NCBI RefSeq assembly: GCF_030013905.1
Contig: NZ_CP124862.1
Coordinates: 5,211,051-5,275,050 of the forward strand
Reading direction: 5' to 3'
Source of the DNA: Petroclostridium sp. X23
Lineage (GTDB): Bacteria > Bacillota > Clostridia > SK-Y3
Length of the DNA stretch: 64,000 nt
Shown one piece after another: positions 1-8,806 of this stretch. The notes beneath the pieces are model-generated. The model saw only the letters and a list, made by a program, of their open reading frames with translations. It did not search any database and was not told the DNA's origin. Every line of letters starts with the position of its first letter. Positions within the stretch are counted from its first letter, which is position 1. The translations under genes were made by a program, and so were the position numbers.

Positions 1-526
1 TATCTATAATGCTTTAGCGGCTATTGCAGTAGGACTAGAATACCATATGGAAATAGATGATATTTTAGACGGAATCTCAAGGTTCAAATCCGGAAAAATG
101 AGGCAGGATATTTTTGAGTCAAAAGGCATTAAAGTCATTAACGATTGTTATAATGCCAGTCCGACTTCTATGGAAGCGGCTTTGAAAGTCTTAAAGCAGA
201 TTGAGAATACCGGTAATAAAGTCGCGATTTTGGGAGATATGTTAGAAATGGGTGAGTGGGCATATGACGCTCATAAAAAAGTTGGAAGCGATGTAGTAAA
301 AAATAATATTGATTATTTATTAACTATGGGATATAATGGAAAATACATTGCTTTGGGGGCTTTGCAATCGGGAATGCCACAAGAGAAAATACATAGTTTC
401 GAAACACATGATGAGGTGAAAGAATTTATCAGCGGTTTCTTAAAAAGTGGAGATGCAGTACTTGTCAAAGCTTCTCGGGGAATGAAATTAGAGATTGTTT
501 CGGAATATATACGAGAGGTGAGGTAG
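1..526 (+). CDS. murF: UDP-N-acetylmuramoyl-tripeptide--D-alanyl-D-alanine ligase, C-terminal part
   Basis: The window opens inside this gene; the frame is open from base 2 and gives about 174 residues, so roughly the first 60 percent is missing. MurF adds D-Ala-D-Ala to the UDP-MurNAc-tripeptide in the cytoplasm, the last step before MraY. Visible Mur ligase features are NALAAIAVG at the edge, YNASPTSMEAAL, the ILGDMLEMGE stretch and the closing LVKASRGMKLE. The stop codon at 524-526 is followed directly by the mraY start, so the two are surely cotranscribed. The ATG at 47 is internal and not a start. Confidence 0.95.
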   Translation, partial: IYNALAAIAVGLEYHMEIDDILDGISRFKSGKMRQDIFESKGIKVINDCYNASPTSMEAALKVLKQIENTGNKVAILGDMLEMGEWAYDAHKKVGSDVVKNNIDYLLTMGYNGKYIALGALQSGMPQEKIHSFETHDEVKEFISGFLKSGDAVLVKASRGMKLEIVSEYIREVR

Positions 527-1501
527 TTGGTTAATGTTTTTGCGTCAGTTTTAATCGCTTTTTTTATTTGTGTGATATCAGGGCCTTTACTCATTCCGGT
601 ACTAAGAAAACTCAAATTTGGTCAAAGCATTCTGGAGATAGGCCCGCAATGGCATGCGAAAAAATCAGGCACACCTACCATGGGCGGAATAATTTTTATT
701 TTAGCAGCCATTATTACAACATTATTACTTGTTAAAGACGTTAAGGTACTGATTATACTGGCAACTTCAGTTGCATTTGGTATTATAGGGTTTATAGACG
801 ATTATATAAAAGTAGTATTAAAAAGAAATTTAGGCCTTACTGCCAGCCAAAAATTTTTAGCCCAGACAGTTGCAGCAGTGGGATTTACAATATTTTTATA
901 TCATTCGGGTTATATTAATAATGAAATATATGTTCCGTTTCTTTCCGGACTTATTAGTTTGGAATGGTGGATATTCATTCCGTTTACGGTATTTGTGATT
1001 TTAGCTACCGTAAATAGTGTTAATCTTACCGATGGATTGGATGGCTTAGCGGCGGGGATTACTGTGGCGGTTTCTGTTTTCTTTACAGTAGTGGCCTTTA
1101 TCTTGAAGGATTATAATACGGCTGCCTTTTCTGCTGCAATTACCGGGGGATGCATGGGATTCTTACTATTCAACGCTCATCCTGCTAAGGTGTTCATGGG
1201 AGATACAGGCTCTCTTTTTTTAGGTGGGGCCATTTGTTCTGTAGCCATAGCATTGAAAATGCCGTTGTTTTTAATCATAGTGGGTGGTATCTATTTGATT
1301 GAAACGCTATCCGTCATCATGCAGGTAACATCCTTTAAGTTTACTGGGAAGAGAATATTTAAAATGAGTCCTATTCATCACCATTTTGAAATGATAGGTT
1401 GGAAAGAGACAAAAGTGGTAACCGTCTTTGTAACAGCAACCATTATTCTTTGCATAATTGGTTTTTTAGGTATTAATAATGTTGTAGCATTCATACAATA
1501 A
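527..1501 (+). CDS. mraY: Phospho-N-acetylmuramoyl-pentapeptide transferase
   Basis: MraY transfers phospho-MurNAc-pentapeptide to undecaprenyl phosphate, making lipid I in the membrane. The 324-residue protein has the family's many hydrophobic segments and its signatures: PTMGG at 50-54, the DD pair at 91-92, NLTDGLDG at 166-173 and the HHH motif in SPIHHHFE near 284. The start is TTG, right after the murF stop, with GAGAGGTGAGG just upstream lying inside the end of murF. In many Firmicutes murD follows; here it does not. Confidence 0.97.
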   Translation: MVNVFASVLIAFFICVISGPLLIPVLRKLKFGQSILEIGPQWHAKKSGTPTMGGIIFILAAIITTLLLVKDVKVLIILATSVAFGIIGFIDDYIKVVLKRNLGLTASQKFLAQTVAAVGFTIFLYHSGYINNEIYVPFLSGLISLEWWIFIPFTVFVILATVNSVNLTDGLDGLAAGITVAVSVFFTVVAFILKDYNTAAFSAAITGGCMGFLLFNAHPAKVFMGDTGSLFLGGAICSVAIALKMPLFLIIVGGIYLIETLSVIMQVTSFKFTGKRIFKMSPIHHHFEMIGWKETKVVTVFVTATIILCIIGFLGINNVVAFIQ

Positions 1502-1572
1502 GATGAGAAGTATTTTAAAACGAGTGTTTTTAATATCATGTAGTATTAAATAATTCATTAATATAATTGACG

Positions 1573-1602
1573 CTAATTATTAATTATTAATTGTTAATTA
1601 TA
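1573..1602 (+). repeat. AT-rich heptamer tract between mraY and ftsW
   Basis: Four consecutive 7-bp units (AATTATT, AATTATT, AATTGTT, AATTATA) are seen in the 118-bp spacer. A nearly identical tract lies in front of ftsZ at 7505-7537. This spacer is where murD often lies in related genomes. Confidence 0.75.
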
Positions 1603-1619
1603 TACGGGAGGTATTCCTT

Positions 1620-2720
1620 GTGAAAGGCAGAGGTTCTTTTGATTTCGGTTTTTTTGTTACAGTAATGATATTGCTTTCTTTCGGTTTGATTATAGTTTTT
1701 AGCGCCAGCTCAGCTTCTGCCTTTTATGATTATAATGACAGTTATCATGTTATTAAACGGCAGCTGAAGTGGGCTGTAGTAGGGTTATTTGCCATGTTTT
1801 TCATGGCTAATTTTCACTATAAGCGTTTAGAAAAACTTTCTCTTCCTTTCTTGCTCGTAAGTATCTTGTTATTGATTGCTGTACTTGTTGTAGGGAATGA
1901 GGTAAATGGTGCTCAAAGATGGTTGGGAGTGGGAGGATTAACCATTCAGCCTTCGGAGGTTGCGAAGCTGTCGGTCATTGTATTTTTTTCAGCCAGATTG
2001 GCAAAAACGAAAGATAGTCTTAATAAGTTTTTTACCGGCCTTTTGCCGTATTTAATGATTCTAGGTGTTATAGCAGCACTTGTGATTGCAGAACCCCATC
2101 TCAGTGGTACGATGGTCATCGTTTTAGTAGGTGTGATATTGCTGTATGTAGCCGGGGCCAGAGTATTCCATTTCTTGCTGTTATCACTTCCGGCGATAGC
2201 CGGTCTTGCTTTTGCGATATATAAAGAGCCTTATCGTATGAGCAGAGTTGTATCATTCCTAGACCCATGGAAGTATAAAATGGATAAGGGATGGCAGATT
2301 ATCCAATCTTTATATGCAATTGGTTCGGGTGGACTTTTTGGTTTGGGATTAGGCAGAAGTCGTCAGAAATTTCTGTATATTCCTGAGGCACATAATGATT
2401 TTATTTTTTCAATATTATGTGAAGAATTAGGATTTATTGGGGCGGCAACAGTACTCATTCTGTTTATTATACTCATTTGGAGAGGAATAAAGATTGCATT
2501 GAATGCTCCGGATGCATTTGGAAGCTTATTAGCAACCGGAATCATATCACTTATTGCAGTACAGGTATTAATTAATATTGCAGTTGTTACTTCATCAATG
2601 CCCGTAACCGGAATGCCGCTGCCATTCTTTAGTGCAGGCGGATCATCATTACTTTTTATCATGGCAGGGATGGGGATCATTCTAAATATCTCAAGATATA
2701 CAAATAATAGTAGGGGATGA
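1620..2720 (+). CDS. ftsW: FtsW/RodA/SpoVE family peptidoglycan glycosyltransferase
   Basis: A SEDS-family polytopic membrane protein of 366 residues that polymerises lipid II at the septum; in spore formers the copy in this locus is often called SpoVE and serves the spore cortex. The sequence shows about ten hydrophobic segments, the QRWLGVGG...IQPSEVAK region near residue 100 and a C-terminal FFSAGGSSL. The start is GTG at 1620, placed well after GGGAGGT at 1606-1612. It lies five bases before murG. FtsW and SpoVE cannot be separated from sequence alone. Confidence 0.93.
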   Translation: MKGRGSFDFGFFVTVMILLSFGLIIVFSASSASAFYDYNDSYHVIKRQLKWAVVGLFAMFFMANFHYKRLEKLSLPFLLVSILLLIAVLVVGNEVNGAQRWLGVGGLTIQPSEVAKLSVIVFFSARLAKTKDSLNKFFTGLLPYLMILGVIAALVIAEPHLSGTMVIVLVGVILLYVAGARVFHFLLLSLPAIAGLAFAIYKEPYRMSRVVSFLDPWKYKMDKGWQIIQSLYAIGSGGLFGLGLGRSRQKFLYIPEAHNDFIFSILCEELGFIGAATVLILFIILIWRGIKIALNAPDAFGSLLATGIISLIAVQVLINIAVVTSSMPVTGMPLPFFSAGGSSLLFIMAGMGIILNISRYTNNSRG

Positions 2721-2725
2721 TATGA

Positions 2726-3868
2726 TTGAAAATCGTATTTGCCGGAGGTGGTACAGCAGGACATATTAATCCTGCAATTGCCATAGCCAAATATATCCGA
2801 GCAAAACATCCGGATTGGGATATATTATTTGTTGGTACCCAAGAAGGATTGGAAAAAGAGCTTGTCCCGAAAGAGGGTTTCGATATAAAATTTATTAATG
2901 TCAGAGGTTTTCGAAGGAAGCTATCCCTTGATACTGTAGTAACTATCAAGGAGCTTATAAGAGGAACGATGCAAGCAAGAAAGTTTTTAACGGAATATAA
3001 ACCGGATATTGTAATCGGCACAGGCGGATATGTTTGCGGTCCTGTTGTCCTTAATGCATCCTTAAGCAAGATTCCTACAATGATTCATGAGCAAAATGTT
3101 ATTCCGGGTGTAACCATCAAAATTTTATCAAGATTTGCTGATATAGTAGCGATAAGTTTTGAAGAAACCATGAAATATATAAAGATTGATAGAAAACATT
3201 TGATACATACCGGAAATCCGATACGACAGGAAATCATTGATACAGATAAAATGACCGCACGCAAGCGTTTAGGCCTAAGTAATATGCCTTTTATACTTGC
3301 TTTCGGTGGGAGTTTAGGTGCAGAGAGAATCAATCAAACACTGGTAGGATTTATCAAACGCATTTATAAAAGGAAGTCGGTTCAATTATTATTTGGGACC
3401 GGTGAACATCAATATAATAGCGTAATGGATGAACTGAAGAAAGCCGATATTGATTTGAGTACTAATCATAATATAAAAGTTGTGCCATACATATATAATA
3501 TGAATGATGTCATGGCGGCTGCTGATTTGGTGATATGCAGGGCAGGCGCTATCACGATAAGTGAATTAACGGCCATAGGGAAACCGTGCATTTTGATACC
3601 ATCTCCTAATGTAACACATAACCATCAAGAATATAATGCAAGAGCATTGGAGAAAAAAAATGCTGCAGTTGTGATCACTGAGAAAGAACTAAATGAAAAT
3701 CGTTTATTTAATTTAATCGAGAATCTGCTAAAGGATAAAAGGCTGTTAGAGAAAATGGAAAAAAATTCATCATCTATGGGGATTACAAATGCCACAGAAA
3801 AGATATATAATAGTATTATTGAGGAGTTAGTTCACGGTTCACAGGTCACAGGTCACAGAAACGTATAA
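2726..3868 (+). CDS. murG: UDP-GlcNAc:lipid I N-acetylglucosaminyltransferase
   Basis: MurG makes lipid II from lipid I on the inner face of the membrane. The N-terminal GGGTAGH motif, the central GGSLGAERIN stretch and the C-terminal RAGAITISELTAIGKP...HNHQEYNA sugar-nucleotide site are all present. The start is TTG; the nearby ATG at 2722 is out of frame. At 380 residues it is longer than the usual 355-365. The surplus is at the C-terminus, where the last dozen residues are encoded by a heptamer repeat tract (3832-3866), so the ORF appears to have run into an inserted repeat. Confidence 0.95.
   Translation: MKIVFAGGGTAGHINPAIAIAKYIRAKHPDWDILFVGTQEGLEKELVPKEGFDIKFINVRGFRRKLSLDTVVTIKELIRGTMQARKFLTEYKPDIVIGTGGYVCGPVVLNASLSKIPTMIHEQNVIPGVTIKILSRFADIVAISFEETMKYIKIDRKHLIHTGNPIRQEIIDTDKMTARKRLGLSNMPFILAFGGSLGAERINQTLVGFIKRIYKRKSVQLLFGTGEHQYNSVMDELKKADIDLSTNHNIKVVPYIYNMNDVMAAADLVICRAGAITISELTAIGKPCILIPSPNVTHNHQEYNARALEKKNAAVVITEKELNENRLFNLIENLLKDKRLLEKMEKNSSSMGITNATEKIYNSIIEELVHGSQVTGHRNV
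3832..3866 (+). repeat. GTTCACA-type heptamer tract inside the murG 3' end
   Basis: Units GTTCACG, GTTCACA, GGTCACA, GGTCACA follow each other without gaps. The murG frame reads through them before its TAA. The reverse complement of the same unit recurs at 4107-4130. Confidence 0.75.
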
Positions 3869-3973
3869 TGAGTGTAAGTGCTATTTAAAGAAATCGTAGG
3901 TTAACAGACTATAGCATGAGTTTCTTTTGCTATTAAGGAGCCAGCTCATGCAGGTTTGTGGAGATAATCTGAT

Positions 3974-4045
3974 TGTAGGGGCGCGCATTGCGCGTCCGCC
4001 TTGGAAGTCTGCGATATTCCCGGACGGCCAATGGCCGCCCCTACA
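3974..4045. repeat. Palindromic element with TGTAGGGGCG ends
   Basis: A 72-bp GC-rich element in an AT-rich spacer. Its ends are a perfect 10-bp inverted repeat (TGTAGGGGCG and CGCCCCTACA). The stretch GGCCAATGGCCGCCCCT is shared with 12251-12268. The rest of the 345-bp murG-murA spacer has no gene that I can support. Confidence 0.75.
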
Positions 4046-4106
4046 GTAGTTGGACTGGTAGAGTAAAATTTGCTTTAAAGGCGCAAAAGTATAGTCACTG
4101 AAATTT

Positions 4107-4130
4107 GTGAACCGTGAACTGTGAACTGAT
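4107..4130 (+). repeat. GTGAACT-type heptamer tract upstream of murA
   Basis: Units GTGAACC, GTGAACT, GTGAACT are in tandem. They are the reverse complement of the tract at the murG end, so the palindrome at 3974-4045 is flanked by inverted heptamer arrays. Confidence 0.7.
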
Positions 4131-4213
4131 ATAGTAACACCTTGACGCATGTTTGCATAGTATATAGTGCAGTACAATTTATATTAAGCCAGCAGACGTG
4201 TGGAGGTGTAAAT

Positions 4214-5467
4214 ATGGAGAAGATTGTCATTGCTGGTGGTAATAGATTAGAAGGTGAAATCAAGGTTAATGGTGCGAAAAATGCAGTACTTCCAATATTA
4301 GCCGCCACAATACTAAATGGTGGAAGAAATATCATCCATAACTGCCCTGATTTGAAAGATGTATCTGCTTCGCTTCAAATATTGGCATATATCGGATGTA
4401 AAGTAGAAAGACAAGGAACTACCATTATTGTTGATTCATCTAATATAAAAGATTACCATATTCCTGAGCATTTGATGAGAGAGATGCGTTCTTCAGTTAT
4501 TTTTCTAGGCTCTATTATATCCAGATGCAGAAAAGCTGTCCTTAGTTATCCAGGTGGCTGTGAAATTGGGCCAAGACCTATTGATTTGCATTTGAAATCA
4601 TTAAGGCAATTGCAAATAAAAATTAATGAAGCCCATGGTTACATATATTGCGACGCAAATAAGATTGAGGCGAACGACATCAATCTGAATTTCCCAAGTG
4701 TTGGGGCTACAGAGAATCTTATGCTGGCAGCAGTAATGGCTGAGGGGACTACTATTGTAAGAAATGTTGCAAAAGAACCGGAGATAATAGATTTACAAGA
4801 TTATCTTAACGCAATGGGGGCCAAGATCTCTGGTGCTGGTACAAGCGTGATCAAAATTGAAGGTGTAAGTAAATTACATGATGTGGAACATACAGTAATC
4901 CCAGATAGAATCGTGGCGTCTACATATCTATCTGCAGCAGCAATAACTGGCGGTGATATTAAGATTACCAATGTGAACGCTGAGCACATTCAAGCTGTAT
5001 TAGCAGCATTTAAAGAATGTGGGTGCAAGATTTACATAGAAGAAGATTCTATTGCCCTTTCGAGAACATCCAAGCTGCAGCCTGTGGATGTGATTCGTAC
5101 ATTGCCTCACCCTGGATTTCCTACAGATATGCAAGCGCCGATGATGTCTGTTTTGACGCTTGCAAATGGCACAAGTATCATTAGTGAGACGATTTTTGAG
5201 AATAGATTTAAACATGTGGAGGAGCTGATGAGAATGGGTGCCGATATTATGGTAGACGGGAGAGTAGCTGTAATTCGGGGAGTGCCGAAGTTGACAGGTG
5301 CAAGTGTGAATGCAATGGATCTCAGAGGAGGCGCAGCGTTAGTGATTGCAGGATTAGCTGCAGAAGGTATGACTACCATAGAATGTATCCATCATATTGA
5401 TAGAGGATATGAAAAAATTGAGGAAAAATTGAGAACGCTTGGAGCAGATATAAAAAGGGTGAATTAG
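4214..5467 (+). CDS. murA: UDP-N-acetylglucosamine 1-carboxyvinyltransferase
   Basis: MurA catalyses the first committed step of peptidoglycan synthesis, moving enolpyruvate from PEP to UDP-GlcNAc in the cytoplasm. With the ATG at 4214 (TGGAGGTG at 4201-4208) it has 417 residues, the usual size. The PEP-binding NGAKN at 19-23 is present, and the loop SYPGGCEIG carries the catalytic Cys116, the residue fosfomycin modifies. The frame is open 24 codons further upstream, but without a ribosome site. A 345-bp repeat-filled gap separates it from murG. Confidence 0.96.
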   Translation: MEKIVIAGGNRLEGEIKVNGAKNAVLPILAATILNGGRNIIHNCPDLKDVSASLQILAYIGCKVERQGTTIIVDSSNIKDYHIPEHLMREMRSSVIFLGSIISRCRKAVLSYPGGCEIGPRPIDLHLKSLRQLQIKINEAHGYIYCDANKIEANDINLNFPSVGATENLMLAAVMAEGTTIVRNVAKEPEIIDLQDYLNAMGAKISGAGTSVIKIEGVSKLHDVEHTVIPDRIVASTYLSAAAITGGDIKITNVNAEHIQAVLAAFKECGCKIYIEEDSIALSRTSKLQPVDVIRTLPHPGFPTDMQAPMMSVLTLANGTSIISETIFENRFKHVEELMRMGADIMVDGRVAVIRGVPKLTGASVNAMDLRGGAALVIAGLAAEGMTTIECIHHIDRGYEKIEEKLRTLGADIKRVN

Positions 5468-5471
5468 CATA

Positions 5472-6257
5472 ATGAAAACAAAGTATAATAGTAGTGGTAA
5501 TTTTATTACCACTACTCAATACAATCAAAAACCTGATAGAAAAAAAAGAAGGACAAGCCGTAAGTTTTTTGTTATTATATTATTGGTAATAGCAATCGTC
5601 CTAGCGTCATTTTTTTCGCCTATTTTTAATATTTCGGATATTAAAGTTGCAGGGACGGAAAGGATTTCGGCGGAGGATATTATCGTTGCTTCCGGAATAG
5701 AAAAGGGGATGAATATCTTTCAGGGAGATTTGACAAAAGCCAAGCGTAGTATCAGTCAAATGCCGTATGTGGATTCAATAAAAATCAGCAGAGTACTGCC
5801 TAATAAAATAAAAATCAATATAGAAGAAAGAAAACCTGTTGGATATATTCCGTTTATGGGATCGTATATTTTCATTGATGGGAAGGGAAATGTACTTGAA
5901 GTGGTATCTCAGTTGGAAAATAATAGTCTTCCGGTTATTATGGGTCTAAAATTCAGCCAATTCAAGCTGGGAGAAAAGATAAAAGTAGATGAAGAGAATA
6001 AACTTCAAATTGTTGTATCATGCGTTCAGGAGATTATCAGCAATAAGTTACTGGACAAGGTAGTTCGAATAGACGTACATGATATCAATAGTATCCGGTT
6101 AAATATAGAAAACAGGGTAGATGTAAATGTAGGTGATGAATTTGGATTGCGTTATAAGATGAATTTTCTAAATGCGATATTAACTCAGATTGAACCGAAA
6201 AAAAGAGGTTTTATTGATTTAAATGTAGATAAGCCGATTTTTAGTGCAGAAGAGTAA
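5472..6257 (+). CDS. divIB: Cell division protein FtsQ/DivIB
   Basis: A 261-residue bitopic division protein: a basic, cytoplasmic N-terminus, one membrane segment at about 32-52, then an extracellular POTRA domain (FNISDIKVAGTERISAEDI onward) and a FtsQ-type beta domain. DivIB scaffolds the divisome and interacts with FtsL and DivIC. It begins four bases after the murA stop with a weak ribosome site (AAGGGTG at 5455-5461), which suggests coupling to murA translation. Confidence 0.9.
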   Translation: MKTKYNSSGNFITTTQYNQKPDRKKRRTSRKFFVIILLVIAIVLASFFSPIFNISDIKVAGTERISAEDIIVASGIEKGMNIFQGDLTKAKRSISQMPYVDSIKISRVLPNKIKINIEERKPVGYIPFMGSYIFIDGKGNVLEVVSQLENNSLPVIMGLKFSQFKLGEKIKVDEENKLQIVVSCVQEIISNKLLDKVVRIDVHDINSIRLNIENRVDVNVGDEFGLRYKMNFLNAILTQIEPKKRGFIDLNVDKPIFSAEE

Positions 6258-6270
6258 CGGAGGGTAAATA

Positions 6271-7017
6271 ATGAAGAAGAATTTAGGGGCTCAATTATCC
6301 ATTGCATTTATCTGTATTATATTAGGATTTATGATTTCAATTCAATTTAAAAGTGTAAAGAGAAATGATTCACTTGTATCAAAACAAGCCTTAAGAGCAG
6401 ATGAACTGCAGTTGGAATTGAAAAACGCACAAGAAAACAATGAAAAGTTATATAATGAAATTTTAAGATATGAAAAAGATCTGAATGCTTTACGTCAAGC
6501 GGCTACTAAAGACAGCGGCTATGCAAAAGAATTATTGGAGCAATTGAAAAGAGCTGAAATCCTTGCAGGATTGACTGATGTAGAAGGCAGCGGCGTGATC
6601 GTAACCCTCAATGACAGTAAATTGAAAAGTGATGATCTGAATGAGGTAGACCCTAATTATTTTATTATTCATGACGAAGATTTGCTAATGGTCATTAATG
6701 AATTGTCTGATGCCGGAGCGGAAGCAATATCTTTAAATGATGAACGGTTAATAGCTACCAGTGAAGTTCGATGTGCAGGTGCTACCGTCAGCGTTAATAA
6801 TAATAGGCATTCCACACCGTTTGTCATTAAAGCGATTGGTGACCCGGATACACTGGAAGCTGCATTAAACTTACGTAACGGTGTGAGAGATATCTTGGGA
6901 CAGTGGGGAATTGAATTTACGGTGAAGAAGTCAAATAAAATTCTGGTTCCCAGATACAACGGTGTTGTTCATTTCAGATATGCGCAGCCGGTAAAGAAGG
7001 AGGGGGATGCAAATTGA
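6271..7017 (+). CDS. DUF881 membrane protein (YlxW/YlxX-like)
   Basis: A 248-residue protein with an N-terminal membrane anchor (about 8-24), a coiled-coil stretch (about 40-95) and the DUF881 domain (LTDVEGSGVIVTLND onward). Members of this family lie between divIB and ftsZ in many Firmicutes and are thought to be division-associated, though the molecular role is unknown. Its stop overlaps the sbp start by four bases. Confidence 0.85.
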   Translation: MKKNLGAQLSIAFICIILGFMISIQFKSVKRNDSLVSKQALRADELQLELKNAQENNEKLYNEILRYEKDLNALRQAATKDSGYAKELLEQLKRAEILAGLTDVEGSGVIVTLNDSKLKSDDLNEVDPNYFIIHDEDLLMVINELSDAGAEAISLNDERLIATSEVRCAGATVSVNNNRHSTPFVIKAIGDPDTLEAALNLRNGVRDILGQWGIEFTVKKSNKILVPRYNGVVHFRYAQPVKKEGDAN

Positions 7018-7361
7018 TATTGCTTATTGGACTAATAATTGGATTAATTATAGGTTTTATGACGCCTATTCATATTCCTTCGCAGTACTCGTCATATGTT
7101 GCTATAGCAATTTTAGCCGCATTAGATTCTGTTTTCGGAGGTATTACCGCCAGCTCTCAAAAAAATTTCAATATTAAAATATTTATTTCTGGCTTTTTTG
7201 GGAATGCCTTGCTTGCAGCTTTTCTAACATATATTGGAAAAAAATTAGATGTAGACATTTATTTAGCCGCAATTATCGTGTTTGGCACAAGATTGTTCCA
7301 GAATTTTGCAACAATTAGAAGATTTTTATTGAATAAATATTTAAAAAACGATAATATATAA
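7014..7361 (+). CDS. sbp: Small basic protein (DUF1290)
   Basis: A 115-residue membrane protein with three or four hydrophobic segments, matching the small basic protein family found upstream of ftsA/ftsZ. The start is TTG at 7014, overlapping the previous stop, after GGAGGGGG at 6999-7006. Its function is unknown. ftsA, which often follows sbp, is not present. Confidence 0.85.
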   Translation: MILLIGLIIGLIIGFMTPIHIPSQYSSYVAIAILAALDSVFGGITASSQKNFNIKIFISGFFGNALLAAFLTYIGKKLDVDIYLAAIIVFGTRLFQNFATIRRFLLNKYLKNDNI

Positions 7362-7450
7362 ATATTAATGAATAAATGACTGTTAAAAATTTAAATAATT
7401 AGATATCCATTAATAGGAGTATAAGGCATATTATTGAATCATAAAGCAAT

Positions 7451-7477
7451 ATTGCTCTGAAGAGAGCAACAATTTTT
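7451..7477 (+). terminator. Possible terminator after sbp
   Basis: ATTGCTCT and AGAGCAAC form a stem around a GAAG loop, followed by AATTTTT. This would separate ftsZ from the upstream wall genes. Confidence 0.5.
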
Positions 7478-7504
7478 ATTTAAAGAATATAGGGTAATAG
7501 CGTA

Positions 7505-7537
7505 CATTATTAATTATTCATTATTAATTATTAATTA
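7505..7537 (+). repeat. AT-rich heptamer tract upstream of ftsZ
   Basis: Tandem 7-bp units (CATTATT, AATTATT, CATTATT, AATTATT, AATTAAG). The tract is very similar to the one at 1573-1602. It lies in the 198-bp sbp-ftsZ gap. Confidence 0.75.
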
Positions 7538-7559
7538 AGCACAAAGGGGGATTTTTTTC

Positions 7560-8633
7560 GTGTTGGAATTTGATACAGGTATGGATAATTTTGCTCAAAT
7601 AAAAGTAATAGGTGTCGGTGGTGGCGGAAATAATGCGGTGAATAGAATGATTGCAGCTGAATTACAGGGGATTGAGTTTATCTCTATCAATACCGACAAA
7701 CAAGCACTTCTGTTGTCGCAGGCTTCTCAAAAGATTCAAATAGGGGACAAGCTTACCAGAGGTTTAGGGGCCGGTGCGAATCCCGACATAGGACAAAAAG
7801 CTGCTGAAGAGAGCAGAGAAGAGATTGCGCAGGCTGTAAAGGGTGCAGATATGGTATTTGTTACCGCTGGAATGGGTGGAGGAACAGGTACCGGTGCTGC
7901 TCCAATTGCGGCATCTATCGCAAAGGAATTAGGGATACTAACAGTAGGTGTTGTAACAAAGCCCTTTACTTTTGAGGGAAGAAAAAGAATGGTAAATGCT
8001 GAAAAAGGCATTGAAGAGTTAAAACAATGCGTGGACACGCTGGTTATTATTCCTAATGATCGCCTTCTGCAGATATCGGAAAAAAAGATTTCTTTTATGG
8101 AAGCATTTAGGATGGCCGATGATGTACTGCGTCAAGGTGTGCAGGGGATTTCGGATCTTATTGCAGTACCGGGTTTGGTAAATCTTGACTTTGCGGATGT
8201 TAAGACCATCATGAGAGATACCGGTTATGCCCATATGGGTATTGGTCGGGCGGCAGGAGATAATAAGGCTGAGGAAGCTGCAAGACAAGCTATTCATAGT
8301 CCATTATTGGAAACATCCATTGAAGGCGCGCGCCGTGTTCTATTGAATATTACCGGCGGAAGTGATTTAGGATTATTTGAAGTAAATGCTGCTGCCGAGC
8401 TGGTTCAAAAATCTGCTGACCCTGATGCAAACATTATTTTCGGAGCGGTGATTGACGAAAACCTTAAGGATGAAATATTGATTACTGTGATTGCAACAGG
8501 TTTTGATAAAGGACCTCAAACAAAGAAGCCAAGCCCTGCAGCTGAAGCAGTAAACGAGTTAAATCCTCCTAAGGTACAAGAAGATGATGATTTAGATATA
8601 CCTACCTTTTTAAGAAGGAATAGAACCAAGTAA
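7560..8633 (+). CDS. ftsZ: Cell division GTPase FtsZ
   Basis: The tubulin-like GTPase that forms the Z ring. The 357-residue protein has GVGGGGNNAVNRM near the N-terminus, the tubulin signature GGGTGTGAAP at about 104-113, the T7 loop NLDFADVKTIM, and a conserved C-terminal tail (DIPTFLRR) that normally binds FtsA, SepF and other partners. The start is GTG at 7560 behind AAAGGGGG. A strong terminator follows, so it is probably transcribed alone. Confidence 0.97.
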   Translation: MLEFDTGMDNFAQIKVIGVGGGGNNAVNRMIAAELQGIEFISINTDKQALLLSQASQKIQIGDKLTRGLGAGANPDIGQKAAEESREEIAQAVKGADMVFVTAGMGGGTGTGAAPIAASIAKELGILTVGVVTKPFTFEGRKRMVNAEKGIEELKQCVDTLVIIPNDRLLQISEKKISFMEAFRMADDVLRQGVQGISDLIAVPGLVNLDFADVKTIMRDTGYAHMGIGRAAGDNKAEEAARQAIHSPLLETSIEGARRVLLNITGGSDLGLFEVNAAAELVQKSADPDANIIFGAVIDENLKDEILITVIATGFDKGPQTKKPSPAAEAVNELNPPKVQEDDDLDIPTFLRRNRTK

Positions 8634-8651
8634 ATGATTTAAATAACGTAA

Positions 8652-8686
8652 AATAACGGCATGATTTATCATGCCGTTATTTTTTT
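8652..8686 (+). terminator. Rho-independent terminator after ftsZ
   Basis: A 13-bp stem (AATAACGGCATGA pairing with TCATGCCGTTATT) is followed by a run of T. Confidence 0.9.
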
Positions 8687-8700
8687 GTATTATACGCATG

Positions 8701-8733
8701 TTTTGACAAATTTTTAAGTATAGATTGTATATA
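8701..8733 (+). promoter_or_regulatory. spoIIGA promoter with possible Spo0A box
   Basis: TTGACA at 8703-8708 and TATAAT at 8728-8733 are separated by 19 bp, longer than the 17 bp optimum. On the minus strand the -35 region reads TTTGTCAAAA, matching the 0A-box TGTCGAA at six of seven positions. In B. subtilis the spoIIG promoter likewise has a stretched spacer and needs Spo0A-P. The assignment is inference. Confidence 0.55.
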
Positions 8734-8806
8734 ATATTCATAAATATATTTGTTTATGAATATTAGTAAAATAGAATAATCTTGTATTAATATGGGGGCA
8801 GACATT

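Noticed and set aside
4155..4170. NrdR-box-like GCATAGTATATAGTGC upstream of murA (12 of 16 positions)
   Set aside because: No partner box 31 bp on either side and murA has no link to nucleotide reduction; AT-rich spacers give such matches by chance.
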